The notes below the pieces were generated by a model. That model had not been told where the DNA came from. It did no database searches and saw only the letters and a program-made list of their open reading frames with translations. A program made the translations under genes and the position numbers. Positions 46,484-59,275 of a DNA stretch of 64,000 nucleotides are shown piece by piece. Positions within the stretch are counted from its first letter, which is position 1. Each line of letters begins with the position of its first letter. The stretch covers positions 61,573,522 through 61,637,521 of the forward strand of contig NC_133123.1 of assembly GCF_033568475.1 (NCBI RefSeq), read 5' to 3'. This stretch comes from Henckelia pumila. Taxonomy: Eukaryota; Streptophyta; Magnoliopsida; Lamiales; Gesneriaceae.

Positions 46484-49400
46484 ACTAATGAAGACCAAGT
46501 CATAACCTGACTGGTTTTACTGCATTCGTCGAATCACTAATCAAAACTAACCATCTAATGGTTCCGAAAGTTCTCGGTGCTCAACACCTCTGGTTAGGAA
46601 ACACTTTTCCCAACACTGTGCCGACACAACAAAACTCAAATTTCTCCCCAAGCGAATCTAGTTGACACAAGGTCATACTACAACATAACTGCTTAACACG
46701 ATTTTCAGAATGGTCATCCTTCCAATGCCTTACCAAAGCAAAAAGCTTCCCAAGCAATACGGGGAATTCAATACCATGTCCAGTGCAAATCACAGTTCAC
46801 GTTTCTCAGTATAACTCAGCACTATGCCTTGATGAAAACTATCATCGATCACTAATAATGACACTAATTCATCTCCTAGCCATTGGCCTGCTAAATCACG
46901 TATACATTGCAATAGAAGTTATTACACCTCTAATGATCTACATCACCTCACCCATAGGTTATTCACCCATGAATCCCAATCGTTGGACATCCTCCTGATA
47001 GTCATACATACCCGCAACCACTGTACACACATCAAGACTAAGGCAAGCTCCCACCAATATGCTCGACTGGGACATTCCACAGTGCACAGACATATGGAAA
47101 CGCTTCCTATTTTGTCTGGAAACTCGATAGTAATTTCACTTAGTATTTCTCATCATGGAATTTCTGATGATACCATCATAGCTTGTCCCAACCTCACAAG
47201 GTCGAATCATAAAGATCCTGGAAACTAAATTCCAACGGATTCTCAATAGTCAAACCGCTCCCTTGCTGAACGCATCAGTCTCAGCACTGAACGAACTAAT
47301 TCGTCGATTTCTTAGTCGATCCTGGAAAACACTTGTGCTCGAAGTAACTTGCCACCCGACGCACATCCAGATATCGATCATTGCTAACGCGCAATATTAT
47401 TGACAAAACAATCCGCATAGATGTGACTCACTCACTTGAAAGAACAATTTCAATCCGTCACGATCTTGCGAAATCTTCGATCCCAAAGGCAAACCTCGTT
47501 GGCTACTAAGTCGACCCTTGACTATCTCAGTCACACATCGCACATCACTTGCTGAAAATTAATGACACCCCCTGCCGGACCTCGAGAACTAGATCCCGGT
47601 TAATGTCACATCCCACAATCAAACAATTGATGTCCATAGAAGCATCCAATCCTTGTTGGATCCTAAACCCAATGGCATACTTAAGACATCATGACAAGAA
47701 AGCTATCCAGGGAGTTACCAATTCCTTCGCTTGTCTCCACCGTCAAATTATCACCTAACTTGACCATACAAGTCAATTCAATCTTTCGATAGATTCGTCT
47801 CTGGCAAACCTAGAGATTCTAAATCATCAAAATTGTCAAATGCTCTGAGACTGTACCAAGTACTCATCTCCTAAGCACTAAGCGGCAAAACACTACCCCA
47901 TGTATTCTTCGATTGCTCTATCAAAATCATCACTGATTGGATTTACCCTATCAATATCGTCGAACTACTGATGTTCGCGCTCATTTGATCAGACAACCAC
48001 TGATCATCTAAACCTACGTGGCTCAATCAATAACCATGACTCAGATGACACGAATAATTATTTCCAAACACTTGGAATACCAAAATCGTTTTGGTTTCAA
48101 CACACTCATGATTGATAACCAGTAAATATCTATTAGTAGTCTATCGACACAATCTCGTGCCTCACTACTGACAGCTACCTCGTATGTTGAACTTAATCAA
48201 CCTAATTCTGAAAGAGTTAGCCAATTGACACTAGTAGTCATTAGCACAGATTCCGTGCCACCTTAGCACTACTAATCGTTGTCTTGTTCAACCAAGGCAA
48301 ACATCAAGATAAAATAAGCACATTCCATCCCATGGAAAATCCTACGCTCAATCTCTGAAAATATCAGACAGTACTTAGCGCAAACACTGCACTAACTATC
48401 CTTGCTTCGTTCATCCAGGATGAATATCACGATTCGTCAAATTCAGAATCATAACTAACGAATCTCCAAGATTCTTACAATCTTCGAACACTCTCCTGAT
48501 TATATCCCTCGCTAAGATTGTGCAACAATTTAAGACTAAGGTAGCTTACCATGTTAACCCACCTGGACAACCACCAAGGCTTCACGGGTATAGGCCACGC
48601 TTCCCTCATATCTCAGATAGCTCTGTACAATCCTTAGCGTCTGAAATAATCTATCACAGATTAAGTCAATCATCATGGAGTAGTCCTTGTATTCGAGTCT
48701 AAGTCTTAAAACAACATTCCATCCAGTATCTTGGATAATTCCTATCACAAGGAAATTCTAACCACAACTCTGATGACAACCCCTAGTCATCGCTGGTAGA
48801 AATCCGTCCACCTACTAAATCCATACGTCTAGCAGTAACTCAAAGGTTAAAACCTATCTGCTCAGAGTACACACTTGTCAAGAAATCCCTCCATGACTGG
48901 TTCCTACAGCAGAATACTCAAACTATATCTCTGGCACACCAGACGATATCGAACCATCGATATCAAACTTGATATCTTAATCCAAGGTCATACCCTGTCG
49001 TGACTGCTACCAAATTCCTAGACTGAGTAGCCTTCCCACCGCCAATCCTGAAGCACAAAGGCTCCCAGGTACCCTTTGAAGTACAGGGACTCCCAAAGTA
49101 ACACTGGCATAGGGTCGCGCTCCATAACGTCTAGTCATGGTCAAAGTCCACAACTCTCGGCATATACTGGACCTGGTATCCCGATGAAAACCCATCATCA
49201 CAAATCTCAACCTAACAAAGGTCAGACAACCTGTTCTAAGGAAACAACCTAGAACAAAGTTCAACGTTTTAAACCAAACAATACCCTTAATGCCTCTAGA
49301 TGAGTCCACTCATCGCTGGCACTAACATAGTCCACTGACTAACTAGGTCAATCCTAGGAAAACACCTAGACTAACCACAAGTCAAACAGTCACAGTCGGC

Positions 49401-50418
49401 CCACTCAAATCCCATGAGCTACAGCAGTTGAACGCTAATCAACTAAACCCAATCCAAACTTCCGCACAATCATGCAATCATCCACAAATTACTGGATAAA
49501 TAAAACATGTATCACTTATTTCAAGTTATGTACAATTTTCTTTATTACAATCTTATGTAATACATACAGTATTCAAAATACAATGAAATGTACAATCGAA
49601 CTTGAAATGATACAACTAAAGTATGATGATTCACTACAACTGAAATATTGTTTACAACTACATCAATACAGTATTTAAATCATCGTACTAGTCTTCGTTT
49701 CCTGATCATGAAGCTTCTAATCGATACACACATCGATACAAGCATACTCCCGACCAAGTTTCTCTACATGTCCTCCTATGAAGAACTCTGGAGAAATGGC
49801 TCGTGATAGCTAACCAGCTATGCTCTGCGTCAGTGCATGTCAGTCGACCCCTTCTTCTCATGATCTACAATCAGCATTCTTCTTGTATTCATATCATGAT
49901 TTTGAACATGAAGTTTCCCGTGTGCCTACCGAACGCATCGGTACAAGCATACCGGCAAAACTATGTTCTGCATAAGTTTAATGACCTTACGCTTGAAACC
50001 TGTCGTGCCTTAGGAACTCGAGGCATTCCTTGGTAAAGGTCTATCTGACAATCTATCCAACTACTAGTGGAGAATCTTCAGAGTAGTGTCATCATGGTAC
50101 GGACGATACAGATGCAAACATCAAGTGTGTCCCATCCAATCCTCTTCCACTGCCTCTGGAATCCGGTACTCTATCCAAAACTAGGATCCACCTGAGTAGA
50201 AATCTTGAAAACTCGGACACGATCAATCACTCCTGTCCGCACTTGCTGGTATCCCATAAGCCAAATCTTCAAAAATCCTGCCGATTATGATAGTCTCTGG
50301 GCAAAATAATTGCCGCATCATCACCTCTTCCAAGGTCTCATCAATCCTATAAGGATAACCCAAAGTCTCATTACTATATCCCAAGTCTCTTGCATGCATG
50401 CGCTCTGATACAAAAAAG
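46484..50418 (-). other. gypsy-D internal region, no recognisable long coding frame
   Basis: No reading frame above about 100 residues and no domain I recognise on either strand. One stretch (about 49020-49130: GTAGCCTTCCCACCGCC..., GGGTCGCGCTCC) resembles the sequence after the protease in gypsy-B and C, which supports a decayed gypsy origin. It could also be a non-autonomous (LARD-like) derivative. Confidence 0.55.
50402..50413 (-). other. Degenerate primer site of gypsy-D
   Basis: Minus strand TTTGTATCAGAGC resembles the initiator Met tRNA site of the sister families but is imperfect. Confidence 0.55.
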
Positions 50419-51866
50419 TGTAGCGACCCTACCCGGATCCGCTACCTAATCAGAGTTAAGAGCATAATTAAACATGCATTAAATAAATCGCTGCGGAAGA
50501 CTTAAATAAAAATAGACTAGCAGAATACAACCGGTTAAACCAATTTGATTTATACAACCAAATTGAATAAATAGCCTAAAGGCAAAACCTACAGCTAATC
50601 ATGTTGACTTCACTGGTCACTGGCTACTCCAAGCTCCTGGTGCTCAATCCTGCACCTACACTTGCCCCGTCGAATGGGGTGTCCAAATACAGAGAAAAGA
50701 CTGGACGTGAGCTCTAAGCTCAATACGAAAGCACTGGGTAAAACATACAAATATGATGCATGCAAATGATAGGGTATCCATATATGGGATAACTGTATAC
50801 AAATTCTCAGTAAAGGTGCCTAGGACATGAGTGGTACAACCCGGGGAGCAAACCCTATGTACACTGCTCATTCCTATAGGACGTGGACTGTGTCCCCAGA
50901 TGCTAATCACCCATGACCCGTCAGTCACTAGGCACTAGACATCACCCGTCCAGACAGGGCTGAGCGGCCCTACATGGCTCATCTCACAAGATGGACAGGA
51001 ACAATATGATATGCACATGCTGCATAATAATATGACACAAAAATGCAACATATAAGCATGCAAAACCCGCTGGCTGTCTCAGTCTGTACTTACGTACCTT
51101 TCTACAGGCAGTTCCTAGCAGTCCCGCTCTAGGTTCCAAGACTATATCAGCTCTACAATGCAAATACCCATGCATCAATAATTAAGCTCTAAAAGCCTTA
51201 ATTAAGCTATTGCATACTCCTAAAAAATTTAAGGAGACCATGGCTATACCTGCGTCCGTCGTCAGCCCGCTGATGGCAATTGCCTCAAAACTTAGGCACA
51301 TCTTCGCCTCGACGTCGGGATCGCTATGCCACTTCCGGATTCCCAATAGGATTCCTAGAACTCCATAGATCTGAGTTAGAAGGCCAAGGAATAGAGAGAG
51401 GAAAAGGAGAGGTGCGAGTTGAAAATGAAATTTTGGACCTCTATTTATAGGCGAAGTTCGGGCCGTCCAAACTCGACTTCGGATCCTTCGAACTGGTTCG
51501 GATCCCCCGTTCCTAACTTCGGAGCCTCCGTTCCTGTTTGGAGCCTCCGATCCTTACTTCGGATTCTCCGAAGTCCCATCAATGATGTCACCCATGACGC
51601 ATTATCTTCGGAGCCTCCGATCCGAGTTCGGATCCTCCGATCTTTGGTTCGGATCCTCGGATCCAGTTCGGAGCCTCCTAACCCGGTTCAGAGCCTCCGA
51701 ACCATCCGAACCCTCGGAACCTTCTCGACCATTTTTGAGTGTCTTGAATCCATTTATGGACACCGTTAACCCATTTGGAATTTCCTTAATCATGTTTTAC
51801 TTAATCTAAACATGATTACATGATTAATTATTCATTAATCATTAATTCTGGATACGGGTCACTACA
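50419..51866 (-). repeat. 5' LTR of gypsy-D
   Basis: 1448 bp, TGTAGCGACCC to GGGTCACTACA. TATA box near 51440-51451 (minus CTATAAATAG), motif array of CGGAGCCTCCGA type at 51454-51712, and the CTCTAAAAGCCTTAA block at 51187. Confidence 0.82.
51454..51712 (-). promoter_or_regulatory. U3 near-palindrome array of gypsy-D
   Basis: About eleven CGGANCCTCCGA-type units at 12-25 bp spacing just upstream of the TATA box. Many are TTCGGAGCCTCCGATC, so the core is conserved although the element body has decayed. Confidence 0.6.
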
Positions 51867-52195
51867 TCACGAGAAGTTCATCTCGATACCTACAGTGCGT
51901 ATCTCGGTCCAAGAGATGGAGACGCTCAAATTCCAAATCGAAGATGGTCTTTCGGGTCATTTTTCCCCAAGGGCACGTTGGGACCCACCAAAGAGGCCAC
52001 GTCACCCAGATCGCACGTCCACTTTGTGTGATTCAGTCTATTGCATCTTTTCTATCCGTGGATTAGACTGAAATAGTCGGGAATAGGACGGCGAGTAATC
52101 GGAGGAACAAGAAGTACGAGTAATAAAAAAAGAAATTAATTAAAAAAGGGTGCAACACGAGGACTTCCCAGGGGGTCACCCATCCTAGTACTGCT
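51867..52195 (-). repeat. 5S rDNA array block 6 (minus strand)
   Basis: Spacer plus the 3' part of 5S copy M14, between gypsy-D and copia-1. Subfamily I (CACGTCCACTTTG). Confidence 0.9.
52147..52195 (-). pseudogene. 5S rRNA gene copy M14, 3' part (split by copia-1)
   Basis: Nt 71-119 of the gene, including the C box and the target duplication AGCAG (plus strand CTGCT at 52191-52195). With 61697-61766 it makes exactly 119 nt, so the gene was complete when copia-1 inserted. Confidence 0.92.
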
Positions 52196-54038
52196 TGTTG
52201 GAGAACGTGGCGATCAGATCAATTAGGATTGATACCCGGTGCAGCGGAAGTTTAAAAATTTTATATGGAACGATTCCATAATGGGTATCAAACTTACGAT
52301 TAAATTGTGTATGTAAAAATTAAATAACGATTATAAAATTTTTACCTTTAATCTCGAATCGAGATTTTGGACACCAACAGATTTCTCTGCTCTTGTTGTA
52401 TATCCCTGGAACTGATGGACGAACTGTTCTTCAATCAGGTCCACGAACGGATAATTAATCCCTCTGATAGATTGCACTAGAAAATCTATCAGAAGTTTCT
52501 ACGAAGAGAATTAACGAATTTGATCCGTTAAACCAGACTGTAATTCAAAATCACAGGCTGGATTTTACCGAGTAGAGAGGGAGGGGGGGCGGCCACTATT
52601 GATAGAAAATACTTAGGTTTTCGAAAATTGTGACCTGTTGTGTGTAATTTCTGTACTGCAATAACTTATTTATAATGTAGGTCACTAACAGCTTAGGGCC
52701 CATTAGTCATAAGTTCAAGCCCGACAAGCAAAGCCCGCATGTTCAGAAATTAATATAAAATTCATCGTGACTCCGATTGATAAACTGATTTCACCAATGT
52801 GCACAGAAACCATTTCTGCACCTTTTAAAGTCAAGATAAATTTTTCTGAATCCGAATTCAGTGATTTCCAAAAATTCCCATCCCTATCTCATTTTAGGAA
52901 ATCTTACTCCTCTACTCATATTTAAGAAGTCCAACTTCTTTGTTCATTAAATTTAACTCTTTAAATTTAACAATCTCAACGGGGATTAAAAATCCATTAC
53001 ACTGTGTGACCCTCAATGGTTCAGGGATACAGCTAGCCGTGGGCTCACAACTCCTTGTGACTCGGAACAACAATTTCCGACTTGCCCATCGAATCATGGT
53101 AAGAGCGTCTAGCAACATCGCCCCATGATTCCCTAGGTATCACTGATAGTGCCTACAAGAACCAATAGATTTTGGTTAGCGTACAGTACGGTCCCTTCAT
53201 CCATATATCCCGATCGAATCAACAACCATTGGTATATCGAGAGTCGCTCGAGATTCGATAACTATGCAATACATCTTGAAGATCAAACAGTGACATCGCA
53301 TGTGCTACTAAGAAACCATTTCTTAAATCACATCATGTACTCTGGCCAGAGATTCGTCACACTAATATCTCCTCAGATCGCATAGGATATCCACACTCGC
53401 AAGTATGTGGTGAATCCTTGACAACAAAGCATCGACTCCTATATGTGTTGTAACTGTACCCAATCCCGACACCTGATGACCCCAATAGAGTCGATAAACG
53501 AGTCAAAGCACAGTACTAGCATATAGAGTCTCAATGATGTTTCAAGTAGTAAGGACTAATGGTGTACAACCAAAACCGCGGACTATATCCACTCGATAAG
53601 TGATAACCACTTGGAAAGTCCGGATAGGGTAGTTCGATCATTCATCATATGAATATCCATTTGCATGCTTCGAACATCTCTATGTTCCTTACCAATGAAA
53701 CGTGGTACTCCGCATCACAAATGCTAGCCTCAAACTCGAGCGATCCTTATCCTTATTATCGGACGACTCAATCGACTAGGAACAGTTTAGAATATACAGT
53801 GACTATAAGATGTGTTTCATGATAGACATCTCCATGTTCTACCACATCTTACATACACTATAGCATATTCAAGGTCTTTATCAAAACAACAATAGTATAT
53901 CACAATATAACAATATGAAGAAAGATAAAGTCATTGCCATTAATAAAAGTGTAAATAATATTAAACAAAAGATTGTTTATACAAAGAGTCATCAAAGGCC
54001 TTAGCCACAAGTTGGCTCACCGGGCACCCACTCTTTCA
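52196..54038 (-). repeat. 3' LTR of copia-1
   Basis: 1843 bp, plus-strand edges TGTTGGAGAACGTGG and CCCACTCTTTCA; the same length as its partner. Confidence 0.95.
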
Positions 54039-54053
54039 ATCTCCCACTTTCCC
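54039..54053 (-). other. Polypurine tract of copia-1
   Basis: Minus strand GGGAAAGTGGGAGAT, directly against the 3' LTR and touching the end of the coding frame. It would prime plus-strand DNA synthesis. Confidence 0.88.
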
Positions 54054-57000
54054 TAAAGCCAACTAGTCATACTACGTAGACCCATTGCTTCGCGATGTTT
54101 GTCAAATAATGGTCCTGGAAAGGGCTTAGTAAGTGGATCAGCGATATTGTCTGCAGAGGCCACTCTTTCGACAGTGATGTCTCCTCTTTCCACAATCTCC
54201 CGGATGATGTGGTATTTCCTCAGTACGTGTTTGGATCTTTGATGAGACCTTGGTTCCTTTGCCTGAGCAACGGCACCCGTGTTGTCACAGTACACCGAGA
54301 CTGGACCAACAACTTCAGGAATGACGCCCAACTCTTGGACGAAATTCCTCATCCAAACGGCCTCTTTAGCAGCAGCTGATGCTGCAATGTATTCTGCCTC
54401 AGTGGTGGAATCCGCTGTGGTGTCCTGCTTGGAACTCTTCCAAGAGACAGCACCGCCATTGAGCATGAACACAAATCCAGAGGTTGACTTCGAGTCATCC
54501 ACGTCACTTTGGAAGCTAGAGTCGGTATAGCCTTCCAATTTTAGTTCTCTTCCTCCATATACCATGAACATATTCTTAGTCCTTCGTAAGTACTTAAGAA
54601 TGTCCTTCACGGCTTTCCAATGCATTTGACCGGGATTAGCTTGATATCTGCTCATGACACTCAGAGCAAATGCTACATCCGGTCTGGTAGATATCATCCC
54701 ATACATGATACTACCTATGGCTGACGCATATGGTACATGTGTCATTTTCTCTATCTCTTCATCTGTCTTGGGACACATAGACTTGGATAGAGAAACTCCA
54801 TGACACATGGGTTGATGTCCTTTCTTGGACCCATCCATTGAAAACCGTTTCAATATGGTGTCGATGTAGGTTGTTTGAGTAAGTCCTATCATTCTCTTAG
54901 ATCTATCTCTATAGATCTGTATCCCTAGAATATAGGATGCCTCACCCAAATCCTTCATCGAGAATCTACCTGATAACCATATCTTTGTTGACTGCAACAT
55001 CCCTACGTCATTCCCAATGAGTAGGATGTCATCAACATAAAGTACTAAGAATGTCACAGCATCCTTAACTACTTTCTTGTACACGCATGGTTCCTCCGGA
55101 TTCTTGATGAAACCAAAATCTTTTATTGTTTCATCAAATTTCTGGTTCCAACTTCTTGATGCTTGTTTTAGACCATAAATTGATCTCTGAAGCTTGCATA
55201 CCTTATGCTCGCTTCCCATGGATGTGTACCCCTCAGGCTGCTTCATATAGATTTCTTCCTTAATGTCTCCATTAAGAAAAGCAGTCTTCACATCCATTTG
55301 CCATATCTCATAGTCATACCAAGCAGCTATGGCAATAAGGATTCTTATGGACTTGAACATTGCAACTGGTGAAAAGGTTTCATCATAGTCAACTCCTTGT
55401 CTTTGAGTATAACCTTTCGCCACCAATCGCGCCTTGTAGGTCAATACCTTACCATCAGGCCCAAGCTTTCTCTTGTAGATCCATTTACACCCTATTGGAA
55501 CAATTTCATCGGGAGGATCTACTAAAGACCAAACTTGGTTTGTATGCATCGAATCTATTTCCGATTGCATAGCTTCAAGCCATAAATTTGAATCCGCATC
55601 AGAAATTGCTTCCTTGAAGTTTCTTGGATCACATCCAACATCGGGTTCATCTTGATCCCCTTCAAGAAGAAGACCATATCGAATAGGAGGTCTAGAAGTC
55701 CTCTCGGATCTTCTAGGTATAGGCGTGTCCAGCAATGGTTCCTGAGGTGTAGGATCGTTATTTTGTATTTCGGGTTCTTCTCGAATTTCTTCGAGTTCCA
55801 TCATCTCGCCTTTCTTATCCAATAAGAACTCCTTCTCCAAGAAGGTGGCATTCCTTGAAACAAACACCTTTGTTTCAGCAGGATAATAGAAATAATATCC
55901 GATTGAATTCTTCGGATACCCTACAAAATAACATAAGCTGGATCGACTATCCAACTTATCTCCCACTGTCCGCTTCACGTAAGCAGGACATCCCCAAATC
56001 CTCAAGTACGAGTACTTAGGAGCTTTGCCATTCCATAACTCGTATGGTGTTTTGTCCACTGCTTTAGTGTGGACGTTGTTCAACAACAATACCGCTGTTT
56101 CAAGCGCATAGCCCCAAAACGAAGGTGGAAGCTCAGTGAAGCTCATCATTGATCGAACCATGTCCAACAAAGTTCGATTACGACGCTCCGATACACCATT
56201 AAGCTGTGGTGTCATAGGAGGAGTCCACTGAGAGAGAATCTCATTCTCTTTTAGATAGTCCAAAAACTCGGTACTTAAGTATTCTCCACCTCGATCCGAT
56301 CGAAGTGCTTTAATACTTTTACCTAGCTTGTTTTCTACTTCAGCCTTGAATTCTTTGAACTTTTCAAATGCTTTAGACTTATATTTCATTAAATATAAAT
56401 ACCCATACCTCGAATAATCATCAGTAAAGGTAATGAAGTAGGTGTGGCCATATTGAGTACCAACTCTAAATGGACCACAAACATCTGTATGGATCAAATC
56501 CAACAGATTTTGACTATGCTCAGGTTTCCCCTTAAAAGGAGATTTAGTCATTTTTCCTTTCAGGCAGGATTCACAAGTAGGTAGAGAGTTAATATCAGAC
56601 ATATCAAACATGCCCTCTCCCACTAGCTTGTTCATCCTCCTTGAGGAAATATGACCTAGCCTAGCATGCCAAAGGTTTGCCGGGTTTTGGCTATCGATTT
56701 TCCTTTTGTTTGTTGTTGCCGGTTTATCAAAATAATTTATTGGAACGTCTTTTAGTTTTAAGTTGTATAGATCGTTTTCAAGTTGTCCATTTCCAATTAA
56801 ACATTCATTCTTGTAAATATTGCAAATCCCATTCACAAAATTGCAAGAATAACCATCTCTATCAAGCATAGAAACAGAAATAATGTTTTTAATCAAATCC
56901 GGAACAAATAAAACATCTCTTAAAAGTAACTTAAAACCGTTCTGCAAAATTAAATAAACATCTCCCACGGCTTTAGCTTCAACTCTGGAACCATTTCCGA

Positions 57001-57967
57001 GCCTCAACTGGGTCTCACCCATTCTAAGCCTGCGACTTCTTGTCATCACCTGCAAATCATTGCAAATGTGAGATCCACATCCGGTATCCAATACCCAAGA
57101 AGTAGTATTAAGTGAAACATTTATTTCAATATAGAACATACCCTTCGCAGTTCGCAACTGCTCTAGATATTCCTTGCAGTTACGCTTCCAATGACCGGGC
57201 TTCTTGCAGTAATGGCAAACATCCTTGGATTTTTCCATGTTTGAAGCCTTTGTCTTGTACTTCTTCTCGGGTCCGATTTTCTTGGGTGGGGCAGAACGTT
57301 TCTTGCCCTTTGTACTTGGCCCCTTCTTAGCAGAAGAAGAGGAGCCCACCAAGAAAGCCGGTTTATCCTTCTTTAATGTGGATTCATATGTCACAAGCAT
57401 ATTGACCATCTCTTCAAGGGAGGCCTCTATCTTGTTCATATTGAAATTTACCACAAATCCGTCAAACGAAGAAGGAAGAGACAGAAGTAGTAAGTCCACG
57501 TTGAGTTCATGCTCCAACACCAAATCAAGGGTTACCAACTTCTGTATGAGCCAAATCACTCGTACCCCATGATCACGGACCAAAGTCCCTTCACGCATGC
57601 GACACGTCATTAGCTCCTTTACAGTAGAGAACCTTTCAGCCCTCGATTGAGCCCCAAAAAGTTCCTTGAGTTGAACGTGAATGTCAGCAGCATTCACGGT
57701 GTCCTCAAATCGCCTCTGGAGTTCATCAGACATCGAGGCTTGCATATAGCATTTGGTCTTGATATCATGGTCCCACCATGTATCAAGTTTGGCTAACTCT
57801 TCCGGACTTACGTCAGCTGGTGCTTCCTTCGGAGGAGATTTTTCTAACACGTAGAGCATCTTTTCCGAAGTCAAGACAATCTTCAACTTACGGAACCATT
57901 CCGTATAGTTTGCGCCAGTCAACTTATTTTGTTCGAGGATCGAGAAAAGTGGATTACGCGAATTCAT
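54053..57967 (-). CDS. copia-1 gag-pol polyprotein
   Basis: One uninterrupted frame of about 1304 residues from MNSRNPLF; an in-frame start 17 codons upstream (58018) is less likely, because the gag homology begins at MNSRNP. In the 1321-residue numbering: gag about 18-230 (NYTEWFRKLK, W...W core); CCHC knuckle CHYCKKPGHWKRNC at 268-281; protease DTG at 311-313; integrase HHCC finger (HARLGH at 451, CESC at 482) and catalytic D512, D575, E611; RT from about 810 with YVDD at 994-997; RNase H about 1165-1290. Gag forms cytoplasmic particles, protease cuts the product, RT/RNase H make cDNA and integrase inserts it. It looks whole; expression is unknown. Confidence 0.93.
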   Translation of the reverse strand: MNSRNPLFSILEQNKLTGANYTEWFRKLKIVLTSEKMLYVLEKSPPKEAPADVSPEELAKLDTWWDHDIKTKCYMQASMSDELQRRFEDTVNAADIHVQLKELFGAQSRAERFSTVKELMTCRMREGTLVRDHGVRVIWLIQKLVTLDLVLEHELNVDLLLLSLPSSFDGFVVNFNMNKIEASLEEMVNMLVTYESTLKKDKPAFLVGSSSSAKKGPSTKGKKRSAPPKKIGPEKKYKTKASNMEKSKDVCHYCKKPGHWKRNCKEYLEQLRTAKGMFYIEINVSLNTTSWVLDTGCGSHICNDLQVMTRSRRLRMGETQLRLGNGSRVEAKAVGDVYLILQNGFKLLLRDVLFVPDLIKNIISVSMLDRDGYSCNFVNGICNIYKNECLIGNGQLENDLYNLKLKDVPINYFDKPATTNKRKIDSQNPANLWHARLGHISSRRMNKLVGEGMFDMSDINSLPTCESCLKGKMTKSPFKGKPEHSQNLLDLIHTDVCGPFRVGTQYGHTYFITFTDDYSRYGYLYLMKYKSKAFEKFKEFKAEVENKLGKSIKALRSDRGGEYLSTEFLDYLKENEILSQWTPPMTPQLNGVSERRNRTLLDMVRSMMSFTELPPSFWGYALETAVLLLNNVHTKAVDKTPYELWNGKAPKYSYLRIWGCPAYVKRTVGDKLDSRSSLCYFVGYPKNSIGYYFYYPAETKVFVSRNATFLEKEFLLDKKGEMMELEEIREEPEIQNNDPTPQEPLLDTPIPRRSERTSRPPIRYGLLLEGDQDEPDVGCDPRNFKEAISDADSNLWLEAMQSEIDSMHTNQVWSLVDPPDEIVPIGCKWIYKRKLGPDGKVLTYKARLVAKGYTQRQGVDYDETFSPVAMFKSIRILIAIAAWYDYEIWQMDVKTAFLNGDIKEEIYMKQPEGYTSMGSEHKVCKLQRSIYGLKQASRSWNQKFDETIKDFGFIKNPEEPCVYKKVVKDAVTFLVLYVDDILLIGNDVGMLQSTKIWLSGRFSMKDLGEASYILGIQIYRDRSKRMIGLTQTTYIDTILKRFSMDGSKKGHQPMCHGVSLSKSMCPKTDEEIEKMTHVPYASAIGSIMYGMISTRPDVAFALSVMSRYQANPGQMHWKAVKDILKYLRRTKNMFMVYGGRELKLEGYTDSSFQSDVDDSKSTSGFVFMLNGGAVSWKSSKQDTTADSTTEAEYIAASAAAKEAVWMRNFVQELGVIPEVVGPVSVYCDNTGAVAQAKEPRSHQRSKHVLRKYHIIREIVERGDITVERVASADNIADPLTKPFPGPLFDKHREAMGLRSMTSWL

Positions 57968-58156
57968 CTTATGAAATACTGAAAAGAAACAGACAAATAT
58001 CAGTGATTGTTTAAGCAATTTACTAAGACATAAAATAGGCGAAATTTATTTTATGAATCTCACTCCCATTATTTTAACGATTTCACTACCCTCTAGTGAA
58101 AACGGGAAACTGTTTTCCTTAGTGAGAACATGGAGTCCAATTGACAAACTTATGGT

Positions 58157-58440
58157 CCCGAATAATATCAGCCAACCATAATTTTCAAAAGGTAGAGCCC
58201 AATTGCTTCCAAAGAAACCTCCACGTTTTTACCTCATGTCCAATAAAGGCCCAATAATATGACGCCGTTTATTGTGACATGTCAAGATGACCCATCAATA
58301 TTAAGTTATGATAGACGGTCGCCATGTGGATCCCCCAATAATATGAGCCGATCCCATGGGAGTTCCACCCAACTTACAACATGTGTCGATCCAATGTACA
58401 GCTTTTCGACGAACGGGCCCCCCAATAATATGAGCCGGAC
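58157..58440 (-). repeat. Repeated CCCAATAATATGAGCCG motif in the copia-1 leader
   Basis: Four copies matching those in copia-2 (219-505), at similar spacing, in the non-coding leader. Confidence 0.7.
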
Positions 58441-59117
58441 CGTATCCGCGGGTAGTATCTCATACACTGATCGTTGATGGAAGGTAGGAACATTTAAACA
58501 AATTTAAATTTCCTTTATTTATCTTGATATCAATTTTAAATCATATTTAAAATGAGGGATTTTTAATTATGAAAATTTGTCTCATCATTTTTAAAGTTTT
58601 GTATGCTTGTCGGATTCACACAATTTTGTCTAAAACATGCATACAACTATAATATCACATATTATATAGGATGATCGATTCCATTTCTAATCGACCCGTG
58701 GTTGCCAATCACGAGTCTTAGTCCAATCCTAGGTAATATGCAGTATGCAATGCAATCCTATTACATTTGCTTCCAATTTACATTTCTTCTGTCTTTATTG
58801 TCTGCTGGGCCCACCTCCATCTTCAAATCTTGATCTCCCACTAAATCTAATGTATTTACAATAAATAACAATGACAAGTAGGGGATACATTTTAAGGGGT
58901 GGGAACGGGCCATAAACCAAGCCCACTTTTATTATATATGACATTCATATTGGGCCATAAACCAGGCCCATTAATAAATCCAACAACAATAAAAACAAAT
59001 GTAAATTCCTAACATACACCTACAAAATTGGTCATGACAATCGATCATCCTTATCCAACAACATTTAATTCAAAATTAATTTATTGGATAACATGCAATG
59101 GCAATTTAAATTTAAAA

Positions 59118-59275
59118 AGATAAAATCATATTTCAAACATAAAATCTTATTTTATATACAAAATCATATTTTATCTTTTTATCAAATAAAATCATATTTT
59201 ATCTATAAAATCCAATTTTATACATAAAATCATATTTTACTCAATATATCCATAAGATCATATCTTATCATCAAT
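59118..59275. repeat. AT-rich short repeats in the copia-1 leader
   Basis: Imperfect copies of AAAATCATATTTTA(T), each partly self-complementary; counterpart of 1183-1340. Confidence 0.7.

Larger units (their letters stand above)
46484..51866 (-). mobile_element. Decayed gypsy-like element gypsy-D, 3' end lost
   Basis: A right-hand LTR with a decayed primer site and about 3.9 kb of internal sequence, but no left LTR. LTR end TGTAGCGACCC and a U3 motif array tie it to the gypsy A/B/C group. The left edge cuts a 5S spacer at GACGCTCAAA. The 5S spacer on the right begins about 75 bp earlier in the unit than the left one ends, so the flanks do not fit a simple insertion. Heavily broken; probably older than the other elements. 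Confidence 0.78.

Noticed and set aside
46484-50418. Host gene in the region without known elements
   Set aside because: No frame above about 100 codons and no splice-consistent coding signal, and the region ends in a gypsy-type LTR with a decayed primer site. It is better read as element interior.
52940-53385. Conserved frames of 60-78 codons inside the copia LTRs
   Set aside because: They are present in all LTR copies at the same place and simply reflect LTR sequence conservation; no domain is recognisable.
54279-54530. Plus-strand frames across copia-1 and the gypsy elements
   Set aside because: They are antisense shadows of the minus-strand gag-pol regions.
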